Assembly (NCBI RefSeq): GCF_028204095.1
Contig: NZ_JAQLOH010000006.1
Location: 1-47,520, forward strand
Direction of reading: 5' to 3'
From: Candidatus Anaplasma sp. TIGMIC
GTDB lineage: Bacteria > Pseudomonadota > Alphaproteobacteria > Rickettsiales > Anaplasmataceae
DNA length: 47,520 nucleotides
This document shows, piece by piece, positions 21,617-31,135 of the stretch (within the stretch, counting starts at the first letter, position 1; every line of letters starts with the position of its first letter). Position numbers and translations under genes: made by a program. The notes under the pieces are model-generated. The model had not been told where the DNA came from. It ran no database searches and was given only the letters and a program-made list of their open reading frames with translations.

Positions 21617-21644
21617 GCCTTACTGCGAATCTTTGCAGCAAGGC
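21617..21644 (+). terminator. hairpin directly after fumC
   Basis: GCCTTACTGC (21617-21626) pairs with GCAGCAAGGC (21635-21644) with one mismatch across an 8-nt loop, starting one base after the fumC stop. There is no T-tract, so it may be a terminator core or an mRNA-stabilising hairpin. Confidence 0.45.
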
Positions 21645-21887
21645 ACTATGCTGTACGTTTACTCAAACCGTTTTGGTATCTATCGGAAGCAAAGTGTTCG
21701 GTACGGTTCTCACTGTGTTTCTTGTTACGAGCAAGGCATCTGTTCCTGGAACAGCGATTGCCTGCAGAAGGTTGTTTGGAATGCGCGTAGTTTGTCAATT
21801 GATGTATGGTACGGCAAGTTTGTAATTGACACATGTGTTGCAGCATGGTACCACTAAAGCCCTGGATGAGCATTTTCGGTGGTATGT

Positions 21888-22223
21888 ATGTCAGGAAATG
21901 ACGAGTACAAGGAGATCATTAAGCAGTGTATCGGTAGCGTCAAGGAAGTCTTCGGTGAAGGCAGATTTGATGATGTTGTTGCTTCAATAATGAAGATGCA
22001 GGAGAAAGTTCTTGCTTCTAGTATGCAGCAGGAAGGTTCCGATGTAGCTGGGCAGATTGCGGCTGATGGCGGGCAAGCGATAGCTTCCGTTGAGAGTCTA
22101 ATAGATGGTCTCAGGGAGGAGTTGAAAGAAGAGCTTAGGGCCGTAAAAAGGAGAATCCTTAAGTTGGAAAGGGCAGTTTACGGTGTGCCTCAGTCTGGTG
22201 GTACTGCACCTAAAGAGGGCTAG
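21888..22223 (+). CDS. small protein with C-terminal coiled coil, function unknown
   Basis: A 111-residue soluble protein starting MSGNDEYKEIIKQC, with no signal or membrane helix. Residues about 65-95 form a charged heptad-rich helix (LREELKEELRAVKRRILKLE). The overall plan, helical with a C-terminal coiled coil, is reminiscent of UbiK/BMFP accessory factors, but I do not see enough identity to claim it. The ATG at 21888 is preferred over a GTG at 21879; the ribosome site is weak (GGTGG). It is convergent with carB at a distance of 38 bp. Confidence 0.6.
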   Translation: MSGNDEYKEIIKQCIGSVKEVFGEGRFDDVVASIMKMQEKVLASSMQQEGSDVAGQIAADGGQAIASVESLIDGLREELKEELRAVKRRILKLERAVYGVPQSGGTAPKEG

Positions 22224-22261
22224 TATTACTGCTTTCTTGCGCGAGGTTTGCGTAGGGTGTG

Positions 22262-25200
22262 TTACTTTACCTCGCACTTCCTTCTATGTTTCAGGTTTCT
22301 TTCGTGATATTCCTGTATGGGTCTCGTTTTGGGCTTATTTCCCTTAACTAGCTCTTTTAGCGCTTCTAGCGTAGCTTTTGCTGCGGCCAATGTGGTGCAG
22401 TGCGGTATTCTCTTCATCATTGCTGTTCGTCTGATGTCTGCGCTGTCTGACACGGTCTTCATGCCTTCGGATGTGTTTATTACTAGTGCTATTTCATTGC
22501 TGTTTAGCATATCAACTATGTGAGTGCTTCCTTCTCTAACCTTATTCACACGGGTTGATGGAATATTTAGCTCACTCAGGTACAGCGTTGTTCCTGTAGT
22601 TGAAAAGAGCTCAAATCCGAGCTCGACCAGGTCTTTTGCGACTCTAGCAGCAGCGGGTTTATCACTGTTTTTTACAGATAGAAATACCCTTCCAGATGTT
22701 GGTAACTCATATCCTGCAGCTGACTGCGACTTTGCAAACGCTAAGCCAAAGGTTTCATCTATACCCATGACCTCTCCGGTGGATTTCATTTCCGGGCCAA
22801 GCAATGGGTCTATACTGGCGAACCTTGAAAATGAAAATACTGCTTCTTTTACCGATACATACGGCAGCTCACCAATTTCATTGTCACAAATTGAAAGCTT
22901 TTTCCCTAGCATGATCTCAGTAGCGAGTTTTGCTACGGACACTCCGGAAGTCTTCGCAATAAATGGTATAGTTCGGCTTGCCCTGGGGTTGACTTCAAGA
23001 ATATAGATTTCCTGTCCTTTGACTGCGTATTGTACGTTTATTAGCCCCTTTACATTCAATGCCAGAGCAACTTTTACGGTGTATTCGGAGATCAAATCTA
23101 TGTATTCCTTCGCTATAGTACGGGGAGGAAGAGAACACGCAGAATCTCCCGAATGTATACCTGCTTCCTCTACATGTTCCATTATGCCTGCTATATAAAC
23201 GCGCTCTCCGTCACATATTGCGTCCACATCTACTTCAAGGGCATCATTCAGAAATTCATCTATGAGCAGTGAGCCAGATAGGAATACGCTTCTATTGTAC
23301 TCTAAGTACCTATGCAGTGCGGTACTGTCCTGCACTATGGCCATGGACTGCCCACCTATTACATACGAGGGACGGAGTAAAACCGGGTATCCAACCTGTG
23401 CCACGTTTGATAGCGTTTCTTCTGCGGAATTGGCAGTTAAGCTCCTAGGCTGTCGCAACTCCAACCTTTCAAGCAGAGACTTAAATTTCATGCGGTCTTC
23501 AGCGAGGTCTATGGCATCAAAGGATGTTCCTACAATATTTACATGTTTTTCCTGTAGCACTTTTGCCAACTTTAGCGGCGTTTGACCACCCAGCTGTACT
23601 ATGACCTTTACCGATGCGCCGCCCTGAGACTCATTCCTAATAATGTCCAGTACGCATTCTCTAGTAACAGGTGAAAAATACAGACGATCTGATATGTCAT
23701 AATCCGTAGATACAGTTTCCGGATTACAATTTATCATTATTGCTTCTAGACCCAGCTGTTTTACTGTAAATGCAGCGTGTACACATGTATAATCGAATTC
23801 TATACCCTGACCAACACGATTCGGGCCACTGCCCAGAATTATTACCTTATCCCTTTCAGTAACATGTGATTCACATTCAGGTACGTTGAAGGAATCTCCC
23901 TCGTAGCATCCATACATATAAGCGGTACTGGTGCGGAATTCGCCTGCACAGGTATCGATGCGCTTATATACCGGAAAGACTGCTAACGTTTCACGTAGGT
24001 TTTCCACGTATTCAACATCAACACCACCTAGCTCTGCTAATCTGGCATCAGAAAAACCCATCTTTTTGAAGTACAGCAAACCTTCTTTCGTTGTTGGTAG
24101 GCCATTTCGTTTTATGTTTTGCTCACAAGTAATTATGCGGCTTATCTGCTGTAGAAACCACGGGTCATAGTGCGTAATTTCGTTAATTTTTTCTATGCTT
24201 ATACCAAGACGCAGCGCGTCGGCAATCATCAAGATTCTACTCAATGAAGGGTTTGCCAGAGCTTCATAAACCTGCTCGAGACTGGTTCCCTCTTCGAAAA
24301 ATTCGTTCAGTCCTGTATACCCAACTTCAAGGGAACACATTGCTTTCTGTATTGCTTCAGGTAAAGACCTGCCAATCGCCATTACCTCTCCTACAGACTT
24401 CATGGATGTTGATAACGCCTGGTTTGGCACTCTAAATTTTGCAAAATCAAAGCGCGGCACCTTTACCACTATGTAGTCCATTACAGGCTCGAATGATGCC
24501 GGGATCGAGATTGCGCAGTCATTAGATATTTCATCAAGAGTATAGCCAACTGCAAGCTTCGCGGCTATTTTGGCTATAGGGAACCCTGTTGCTTTTGATG
24601 CCAGTGCAGAGGACCGTGAAACACGTGGGTTCATCTCTATTACCAGGATTCTGCCGTCGTGCTTTGGATCGACTGCAAACTGCACGTTGGATCCTCCGGT
24701 CTCTACTCCAATCTCCCTCAAGATATCAAAAGAAATACTTCTCATCTTTTGATATTCCTCATCACGGAGGGTGATTGCGGGAGCTACAGTTATGCTATCT
24801 CCAGTGTGAACGCCCATAGGGTCGATGTTTTCGATAGAACACACCACGATGCAGTTGTCTCTGCAATCTCGCATGACCTCCATTTCAAACTCTTTCCACC
24901 CAATAATGGATTCATCAACCTGAACTTCTGCGATTGGGGACATTACATATCCCAGCTGTACAGCGTCATAGAATTCTTTCTCTGTACGGGCAATGCCGCC
25001 GCCTATCCCGCCTAAAGTGAAGGAAGGCCGTATCACTGCAGGCAGACCAATATACTCAAGTACTGGAGCTATTGGTTCCCCCTTCTTTATCACGACGCTT
25101 TTGGGACATATTGCGCCAACTTTTTGCACAGCAGCTCCGAATAGTCCTCTATTTTCAGCCTTTCGTATTGCCGTGGGGTTTGTTCCTATCATCTTGACGT

Positions 25201-25534
25201 TATTGGCGTCTAATACCCCTTTGTCATGTAGTTCTAGGGCAACATTCAATACTGTCTGACCCCCTACTGTGGCTAGAAGGGCATCAGGCTTTTCTTTCAG
25301 TATTATCTGCTCAATGAATTCTGCAGTTATAGGCTCTATGTATGTGGAGTCTGATAAATCAGGATCAGTCATAATAGTTGCGGGATTAGAGTTCACCAGT
25401 ATGGTCCTATAACCCTCTTCTTTCAGTGCCTTACACGCTTGTGTGCCGGAGTAATCAAATTCACATGCCTGTCCTATGACGATAGGCCCGGCTCCTATAA
25501 TGAGAATGCTTTCGATATCAGTGCGCTTTGGCAT
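22262..25534 (-). CDS. carB: carbamoyl-phosphate synthase large subunit CarB
   Basis: Makes carbamoyl phosphate from ammonia, bicarbonate and two ATP for pyrimidine synthesis. The 1090-residue protein has the duplicated layout. Each half has a pre-ATP-grasp segment ([20 protein letters not shown] near residue 10, [19 protein letters not shown] in the middle) followed by an ATP-grasp domain with [12 protein letters not shown] and [12 protein letters not shown]. The C-terminal MGS-like allosteric domain follows (FLSVKNSDK onward). All parts appear intact. carA is not in the window. A short Lys/Arg-rich tail follows the last domain. Confidence 0.97.
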   Translation of the reverse strand: MPKRTDIESILIIGAGPIVIGQACEFDYSGTQACKALKEEGYRTILVNSNPATIMTDPDLSDSTYIEPITAEFIEQIILKEKPDALLATVGGQTVLNVALELHDKGVLDANNVKMIGTNPTAIRKAENRGLFGAAVQKVGAICPKSVVIKKGEPIAPVLEYIGLPAVIRPSFTLGGIGGGIARTEKEFYDAVQLGYVMSPIAEVQVDESIIGWKEFEMEVMRDCRDNCIVVCSIENIDPMGVHTGDSITVAPAITLRDEEYQKMRSISFDILREIGVETGGSNVQFAVDPKHDGRILVIEMNPRVSRSSALASKATGFPIAKIAAKLAVGYTLDEISNDCAISIPASFEPVMDYIVVKVPRFDFAKFRVPNQALSTSMKSVGEVMAIGRSLPEAIQKAMCSLEVGYTGLNEFFEEGTSLEQVYEALANPSLSRILMIADALRLGISIEKINEITHYDPWFLQQISRIITCEQNIKRNGLPTTKEGLLYFKKMGFSDARLAELGGVDVEYVENLRETLAVFPVYKRIDTCAGEFRTSTAYMYGCYEGDSFNVPECESHVTERDKVIILGSGPNRVGQGIEFDYTCVHAAFTVKQLGLEAIMINCNPETVSTDYDISDRLYFSPVTRECVLDIIRNESQGGASVKVIVQLGGQTPLKLAKVLQEKHVNIVGTSFDAIDLAEDRMKFKSLLERLELRQPRSLTANSAEETLSNVAQVGYPVLLRPSYVIGGQSMAIVQDSTALHRYLEYNRSVFLSGSLLIDEFLNDALEVDVDAICDGERVYIAGIMEHVEEAGIHSGDSACSLPPRTIAKEYIDLISEYTVKVALALNVKGLINVQYAVKGQEIYILEVNPRASRTIPFIAKTSGVSVAKLATEIMLGKKLSICDNEIGELPYVSVKEAVFSFSRFASIDPLLGPEMKSTGEVMGIDETFGLAFAKSQSAAGYELPTSGRVFLSVKNSDKPAAARVAKDLVELGFELFSTTGTTLYLSELNIPSTRVNKVREGSTHIVDMLNSNEIALVINTSEGMKTVSDSADIRRTAMMKRIPHCTTLAAAKATLEALKELVKGNKPKTRPIQEYHERNLKHRRKCEVK

Positions 25535-26063
25535 TTAATCCGCGTTTCTAACAAATTCCGAGCATGTTACTACTAATGGTGACAAAAAGCAAAAGTGTAC
25601 TGTATGAAGATGTATAAAAAATTTAACTAACTTCATGCTAGGGTTAGCAACCTTGTAGTGATGCTTGTTTTGTGGTGCGTAGATAAACATGTGCCTGGTA
25701 TTACAACAGCATATTAACACGTATTTTCATGTGTTCCTGAAGTGCATTCGGAAAAAGCATTTCTGTAGGCCATGTCCGTTCTTCTATTGCGAAAAGATGG
25801 CGCAATGACACTGAAAGACGCTTTGGATTTAGCGCTATGGAAGCGCGAGCTGCATATTTTAACATTGCTGCGTATTAGCTATATGGATGATAGGATTGTG
25901 TAAGCAGCTTCACACGATATCACAATTCCCTTGTATGCATTTGAAAGTCAATCTAGTAGAAGATTAGCTTGAACGTTGCTGTAACTCTAACCAACAACAA
26001 AACTGTAGCATACATTTGTCGCGAAAGTCGAAGTTTCGTATCTCTAAGCTGACAATAGAGAGC
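25535..26063. other. intergenic region upstream of carB
   Basis: About 530 bp, expected to contain the carB promoter. An open frame of 43 codons at 25772-25903 (+), starting MSVLLLRKDGAM and ending DDRIV, is uninterrupted and helix-like. It has no clear ribosome site and no known relative, so I leave it uncalled. Nothing else recognised. Confidence 0.4.
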
Positions 26064-26870
26064 TCACGTAGCATCACCAAGAAGCGAAGCTATTTTTTGC
26101 GCTGTTTTTGTTAGTGCAACGTCGTGTACCCGCAAGAAATCAACGCCCTTTTGGACGAGAAACATTGATAACATTGCTGTTGGAGCATCACGATCCTCTA
26201 AGGCTACTGGAATCGCTGAAAACATGGACTTGCGTGAATGGCCGACATACGTTTTGAACCCCATGTTCATGAACTTGTGTATGTTGCGCACAATGTACCA
26301 TGAGTACTCAGGCCTTTTTCCGAAACCCAACCCTGGGTCAAGAATTATACGTTCTCTCTGTACCCCCTTGGACAGCAAGATATCAACCCTGCGCATGAAC
26401 CACTCAAGCATCTCATCTACGAGCTTTTCCGGAGGGCCTTCAGCGGTGTGCGCCCGGGAAGTTGGTATTCCCAGGTTATGCATTATGATTATGGGCACGG
26501 TACTTTGAGCAGCGACTGCCGACATATCTATGTCTAAGAGCCCGCCCTGATCGTTTATATAGTCTACTCCACATTCTAGAGCACGCGCGGCAGTCTTAGC
26601 ATTACGGGTATCTATACTTACTTCCACGCCGGAGTCATGGGCGAGCCTCACTACCTCAGGCAGCACGTTCTCGAGCCTTTTCCATTCCTCATCACATTCT
26701 ACAGACGTAGCATCAGGCGCCGTAGATTCTGCGCCCACATCTATTATGTCAGCTCCGTCGCGTATTAGCTTTTCAGCGTGCTGGATAGCTGCGGCCGACT
26801 CTAAAAATTTCCCGCCATCGGAAAAGGAATTAGGAGTTACGTTCAGAATGCCAGCAATCTTCGTAGACAT
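26064..26870 (-). CDS. folP: dihydropteroate synthase FolP
   Basis: Joins p-aminobenzoate to the pterin pyrophosphate in folate synthesis. The TIM-barrel signatures are present: GILNVTPNSFSDGG at the N-terminus, DIIDVGAEST, PIIIMHN, GFGKRPEYSW, GHSRKSMFS and the C-terminal RVHDV. The 268-residue length is normal. I chose the ATG at 26870. An in-frame GTG six codons earlier is possible. A 58-residue membrane protein gene ends 27 bp upstream on the same strand, so the two are likely cotranscribed. FolP also feeds the folate used by PurN. Confidence 0.94.
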   Translation of the reverse strand: MSTKIAGILNVTPNSFSDGGKFLESAAAIQHAEKLIRDGADIIDVGAESTAPDATSVECDEEWKRLENVLPEVVRLAHDSGVEVSIDTRNAKTAARALECGVDYINDQGGLLDIDMSAVAAQSTVPIIIMHNLGIPTSRAHTAEGPPEKLVDEMLEWFMRRVDILLSKGVQRERIILDPGLGFGKRPEYSWYIVRNIHKFMNMGFKTYVGHSRKSMFSAIPVALEDRDAPTAMLSMFLVQKGVDFLRVHDVALTKTAQKIASLLGDAT

Positions 26871-26897
26871 AGCACCACACAGCGACACAGTAACACC

Positions 26898-27074
26898 CTA
26901 CCTTATTAGCAAAACTGCCGAAGCCACCGTCATTGCCTGTAGCACAACGCGCAACAGCATTATCTTATTTTTGTATTTTTCATAAAAACTCCCGCCCACA
27001 GACGAAAGCACCACCCCGGCGACCAACGAAAGGACAGTCAGAACCGACAACACAATAACGATCAACAAACGCAT
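26898..27074 (-). CDS. small two-helix membrane protein, HIG1-like (twin transmembrane) family
   Basis: A 58-residue frame from the ATG at 27074 to the TAG at 26898-26900. Helix 1 spans about residues 2-25, then comes a hydrophilic turn GGSFYEKYKNKIM and helix 2 (LLRVVLQAMTVASAVLLI). The turn-plus-helix pattern closely matches the GGEFNRKYSNKLMRARV-type signature of bacterial HIG_1_N / twin-transmembrane proteins, widespread and short in alphaproteobacteria. Mitochondrial HIG1 proteins associate with respiratory complexes; the bacterial role is unclear. No strong ribosome site. Probably in one unit with folP. Confidence 0.65.
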   Translation of the reverse strand: MRLLIVIVLSVLTVLSLVAGVVLSSVGGSFYEKYKNKIMLLRVVLQAMTVASAVLLIR

Positions 27075-27223
27075 GCTAATGCCGAATTTTCCGGAATTCT
27101 ATTCCAAATTTGCGCAATATACAACACCGATTTACCTTATGCTAAGTGAATTTTTATAGTAATATCCAGGCTTTACGGTGGCGCAGTTCCTTGCGGTAAT
27201 ACCGTTGCATTTTAGGGGTATAT

Positions 27224-29977
27224 GTGGAAGGTGTAAAATTCGGCTTTGCCGCGATGAAGGAACTCAAAAAAAGTGTACTTTATCAAACATTAGAAAAATG
27301 TAAGAGCGTATTTTGGTTTGTATTCTGGTTTAGCTCTGCCATAAATGTTTTAGCGCTATTTTTACCTCTGTACACTTCTCAGGTTTTGGACAGAGTACTT
27401 TCGAGTGGAAGTGCGTCGACGCTTACCATGCTTAGCATCGTTACAATGTCTGCTCTGCTTTGCTCTGCTTTGTTGGATGTTTGCAGATCTTTGACTATGG
27501 CCAAAGTTGCCGATTGGATAGATCGAGAAGCCACTCCTGATCTCATAGTACGTGCCATAAGCTTAATATCCGTTAAGGGCTCCGCATCAAGCGGAGAGGT
27601 TATACGAGACCTGGGCATGGTCAAGGGGTTCATAACCGGAATTGGTATTTTTTCCCTATTCGATATGCCGTGGGCATTTGTATACCTTATTGCCATATTT
27701 ATGATACACCCCATTACCGGGATCATCTCGGTGGTAGGGATCATTCTACTGGTCCTCATGGCAGTTTGGAATGAACTTGCTACGAAGAAAATAATGCAAG
27801 AGGCCAGCGAGGAAAGTGTCCGCAATATTGGTTACATTGATGTTGCCAGCAGGAATGCGGAAGTCGTCGAAGCAATGGGTATGATCAAGCATATAGTGTC
27901 GGAGTGGTCGACCAGAAATGATCAAAATAGGGGATTACAAATTAAGGCTCAGAGCAGGTCTAACGCCATCATGGGTGTTACAAAGTTGGCTCGCTCTACG
28001 TTGCAGATAGCGGTAATAGGTGTGGGAGCCTGGTTGGCAATACATGGCCAAAAAACCGCGGGTGGAATTATCGCTTCATCCATACTTATGGGGAGAGCCT
28101 TGGCTCCATTTGAGGCTTCGATAAATACTTGGAAGATGCTGCAATCTGCGCGGATTTCCTACAGGCGACTTCAGACCTTATTGCTCACCGCGCCCAAGCG
28201 AGATCAAGCTATGTCTCTTCCTACTCCAAAGGGTGCTGTGGTAATGGAGCGCGTATTTTTTACTCCGTTTGGCAGCTCAAAGCCTACCATAAAAGGTGTA
28301 TCTTTTGCGGTGCCCCCTGGGTGTAGTGTTGGGATTATAGGGGCAAGCGCCTCTGGAAAGTCCACCCTAGTTAAATTGCTTGTTGGTGTTTGGAAGCCCA
28401 TTTCTGGTGTTGTAAGGCTTGACGGCGCCGACGTTTACACATGGAACAGAGAAGCTTTCGGAAGCTATGTTGGTTATCTTCCTCAGGATGTAGAGCTATT
28501 TAACGCTTCCGTGAAGACTAATATAGCTAGGATGATGCCTAATGCAGAGCCAGAAAAGGTCATAAAGGCGGCTATTATCGCTGGGATTCACGATATGATT
28601 CTGCAGCTACCTAACGGGTACGATACCATCATAGGCAGTGGCGGCGTAGTTTTGTCTGGTGGTCAGAAGCAAATGGTTGGGCTCGCGAGAGCGTTTTACG
28701 GCGATGTTAAAATGTTGGTATTGGATGAGCCTAACGCAAATCTTGATGGCAAGGCTGAAGCTAGTTTGATTCAAGCATTGATTTATGCGAAGCAGCAGGG
28801 AATTACCACATTTGTTGTTACCCACAAAATGCAGTTATTGAGCGTTGTAGATCAGGTTATCGTCATGGATGACGGTATGATGAGCACTATGGGTAGCAGA
28901 GACGAAATTATGAGCAGATACGCTGCGAGTAAGCAGGCGCAACAGGGACCAAAACCTGCCACCTCGCCTCCTGCTGATGCTGTGGCGAGAAATGAACAGC
29001 CTAGATTGCCTGAGGAAAACAAAGTTTCTGATGCCAACAAAACAGACGCAGGTGACGATCCTGCCATGAGTGATAACCGAAAAAATAAAAGCAGAGCCGG
29101 CGAGGCAGCTGCAAGTGGTAATATGAGTACGGGTAATACCCACAGTACTTCTAAAGGCAGCGTGGCCTCTGAAGCCGGAGTCCAGAATATTTCAGGGAAT
29201 AACACTTCAAGTAAAGTCCAGGCATCTGGCGTGCAGTCTGATGTGAATGCCAATGCAACCGGTGACGAAGTACCGGGTAATGTGCATGAGTCATCCGGAA
29301 GAACAGCTGCCGGGACTATCTCACAAACTGGCGCTGCTGGCCAGGAGGATTCCAATGAGAATTCTTCAAGGGTAATACGAGCATCTGGCATGCAGGCTGC
29401 TGTGAATGCTGGTGAAACTAGTGATAGTGTACCAAGAAGTGAGCATGGGTCTTCTGGGAGGACGGCTGTAAGGTCCGCTTTACAAACTGATGCCTCTAGG
29501 CAGGTGGATGCTAATGAGCATTCTTCTGCGGTAGTTCGGGCATCCGACAAGCATGATGCCGTGAATGCTGATGCATATAGTGACGGTATGTCAGGGAGGG
29601 CGCGTAGGGGAACGTCTTCCAAGCTTCCTTCGAAAAATACTGAAAATGCCTCACGAACTACGCGCTCAGCGAAGGCATCGGATCGCACAAATGCTGAAAA
29701 GGCTAGTGCCATGGGTGATGGTGCAGGCTCTTCGTCGGAGACTGTATCCAGAACTTCTAGAAAGGGATACCCTAAGCTAGGTGCCGTTGCTGGCAAGAAA
29801 GTTTCCGGGGATACACGAGCCTCTGCAAGAAAGTCGGCAAGGCAGAGAAATACAAACAGAAGTAACATCGGGGGTGCAAGCGCAAAGAATCATTCTCACA
29901 CCGGAGCAAAATCTGTGCGCAGGACTGGAAACAGGTTTTCTAGAAACAAGAACGAAGGGAAGACAGAGACTGAGTGA
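27224..29977 (+). CDS. type I secretion ABC transporter ATPase (PrtD/HlyB-like) with long repeat-bearing C-terminal tail
   Basis: Residues 1-570 are a typical type I secretion permease-ATPase. The membrane domain (helices from about 28 to 285) has no peptidase domain. The ATPase has Walker A GASASGKST (373-381), signature LSGGQKQ (477-483), Walker B MLVLDEPN (497-504) and the switch His534. It would pair with an HlyD-type adaptor and TolC encoded elsewhere. PrtD-class proteins normally stop near residue 570-600. This one continues to 917 with a hydrophilic Ser/Ala/Asn/Gly-rich tail. The tail holds about two and a half tandem repeats of 52-53 residues (662-800) and a very basic end (about 845-915). 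The frame is continuous, so the tail is not a sequencing artefact by reading. The GTG start at 27224 has AGGGG 6 nt upstream; an ATG at 27254 is the alternative. Confidence 0.9.
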   Translation: MEGVKFGFAAMKELKKSVLYQTLEKCKSVFWFVFWFSSAINVLALFLPLYTSQVLDRVLSSGSASTLTMLSIVTMSALLCSALLDVCRSLTMAKVADWIDREATPDLIVRAISLISVKGSASSGEVIRDLGMVKGFITGIGIFSLFDMPWAFVYLIAIFMIHPITGIISVVGIILLVLMAVWNELATKKIMQEASEESVRNIGYIDVASRNAEVVEAMGMIKHIVSEWSTRNDQNRGLQIKAQSRSNAIMGVTKLARSTLQIAVIGVGAWLAIHGQKTAGGIIASSILMGRALAPFEASINTWKMLQSARISYRRLQTLLLTAPKRDQAMSLPTPKGAVVMERVFFTPFGSSKPTIKGVSFAVPPGCSVGIIGASASGKSTLVKLLVGVWKPISGVVRLDGADVYTWNREAFGSYVGYLPQDVELFNASVKTNIARMMPNAEPEKVIKAAIIAGIHDMILQLPNGYDTIIGSGGVVLSGGQKQMVGLARAFYGDVKMLVLDEPNANLDGKAEASLIQALIYAKQQGITTFVVTHKMQLLSVVDQVIVMDDGMMSTMGSRDEIMSRYAASKQAQQGPKPATSPPADAVARNEQPRLPEENKVSDANKTDAGDDPAMSDNRKNKSRAGEAAASGNMSTGNTHSTSKGSVASEAGVQNISGNNTSSKVQASGVQSDVNANATGDEVPGNVHESSGRTAAGTISQTGAAGQEDSNENSSRVIRASGMQAAVNAGETSDSVPRSEHGSSGRTAVRSALQTDASRQVDANEHSSAVVRASDKHDAVNADAYSDGMSGRARRGTSSKLPSKNTENASRTTRSAKASDRTNAEKASAMGDGAGSSSETVSRTSRKGYPKLGAVAGKKVSGDTRASARKSARQRNTNRSNIGGASAKNHSHTGAKSVRRTGNRFSRNKNEGKTETE
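29207..29623 (+). repeat. tandem repeats encoding 52-53-residue units in the transporter tail
   Basis: Unit 1 (29207-29362, residues 662-713) begins SSKVQASGVQSDVNA. Unit 2 (29363-29521, residues 714-766) begins SSRVIRASGMQAAVNA. Unit 3 (from 29522) begins SSAVVRASDKHDAVNA and degrades after about 34 residues. Units 1 and 2 also share H.SSGRTA and QT.A..Q.D.NE in the same order. The repeats are diverged, so they are not recent copies. Confidence 0.8.
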
Positions 29978-30125
29978 CCAGTATAAGCTGGTGTAAGGTG
30001 TTTTCTTGGTGAAGGCTTTGTTACAGTGTGTTGCTGGTTTATTATGTTCCACAGAACAGGGTTTGTGCACTTTGCTTTTTGTTAACAGTTATGTGTAATA
30101 TGTTGAGGGGAATTTGGTAGGGCTT

Positions 30126-31106
30126 ATGGCAAAGGCGGTTGTTATTGAAAAGACTGGGGCCCCCGATGTTATGCGATTTGTCGATGTTGATGTGGGGGAG
30201 CCTGGCACAGGGGAAGTGCTTGTTGAGCACACCGCTATAGGGCTTAATAGGTTTGATATAGAATGCAGATCAGGGGCTAGAAAACCGGGTTCGCCCTTTC
30301 CGTATACTCCTGGTGTTCAAGCTGTGGGGGTTGTTAGGCAAGTTGGCCTTGATGTTGAAGCACTGAATGTGGGAGATAGAGTAGGATATTGTACCGCCCG
30401 GGGAGGAGCGTACTCTGAATGTAGAATAATTGACCAAAAGTATCTGTTTAAGATATCCAACTCAGTAGATGATGACGTTGCTGCAGCCTGCATGTTCAAG
30501 GCTATGACTGCTCACTATTTGACGCATAGGGTCTACGATGTGCGCCCTGGTACGTTTGCATTAGTTCACGGTGTTACAGGGGGAGTTGGTAATATTTTGT
30601 GCCAATGGGCTCGATATAAGGGATGCAAGGTTGTAGGAGTTGTAAGCTCTGCAGGAGGTGTAAACGCCGCAAAGGAAGCAGGATGCGCTTACGTGGTTGA
30701 ACATAATGACCCAAACGCATCCAAGGAAATTATGTCAATCACCGGTGGTAAGGGCGTAAATGTTGTATATGATCCCATAGGCAAGGATGTAAGCCACTTA
30801 TCCTTTAGTGTCCTTGGTGTTTTCGGATTGTACATATCTTTTGGGCAGATTTCCGGGGCTATTCAAAACCTTAGTACATCTATGTTAAGTACGAGGTCGT
30901 GGTTTGTTGCCTCACCAAGTATTTACCATTACAAACACTCACGGCTTGAGTTAGGTCTTACCGCCATGGAGGTTTTTGAGGTGATTAGGAGAGGGCATAT
31001 AAGAGTTGACGTGGGGCGGGTATTTGCCTTCAAGGATATAGTCAAAGCACACACGGACCTAGAGAACAGGAAGCTTGTTGGTAATAGCATTATAAGTCTT
31101 AAGTAG
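30126..31106 (+). CDS. zinc-free quinone oxidoreductase (medium-chain dehydrogenase family)
   Basis: A 326-residue NADPH:quinone oxidoreductase-type MDR protein. The N-terminal catalytic domain has NRFDIECRSG and PYTPGVQAVGVV. The nucleotide-binding motif is HGVTGGVGNILCQWA, followed by a Rossmann fold (KVVGVVSS). The structural zinc cysteine cluster of alcohol dehydrogenases is absent, as in the QOR group. Expected to reduce quinones with NADPH; substrate not shown. I chose the ATG at 30126 with AGGG just upstream; a TTG four codons earlier is in frame. It is convergent with the helicase gene (29 bp apart). Confidence 0.88.
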   Translation: MAKAVVIEKTGAPDVMRFVDVDVGEPGTGEVLVEHTAIGLNRFDIECRSGARKPGSPFPYTPGVQAVGVVRQVGLDVEALNVGDRVGYCTARGGAYSECRIIDQKYLFKISNSVDDDVAAACMFKAMTAHYLTHRVYDVRPGTFALVHGVTGGVGNILCQWARYKGCKVVGVVSSAGGVNAAKEAGCAYVVEHNDPNASKEIMSITGGKGVNVVYDPIGKDVSHLSFSVLGVFGLYISFGQISGAIQNLSTSMLSTRSWFVASPSIYHYKHSRLELGLTAMEVFEVIRRGHIRVDVGRVFAFKDIVKAHTDLENRKLVGNSIISLK

Positions 31107-31135
31107 GCTGGTGGGTTTTTCGACACGTGGGTGTG

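Noticed and set aside
25772-25903. A 43-codon plus-strand frame with a helix-like sequence upstream of carB.
   Set aside because: It reads like a small helical protein but lacks a ribosome site. At this length it is close to what chance produces.
28852-29868. A 338-codon open frame on the minus strand, rich in Leu, Ser and Ala.
   Set aside because: It is antisense to the repeat-bearing tail of the type I secretion ATPase. Its openness follows from the codon bias and repeats of the sense strand. It has no ribosome site, no family resemblance, and the sense frame has clear domain continuity.
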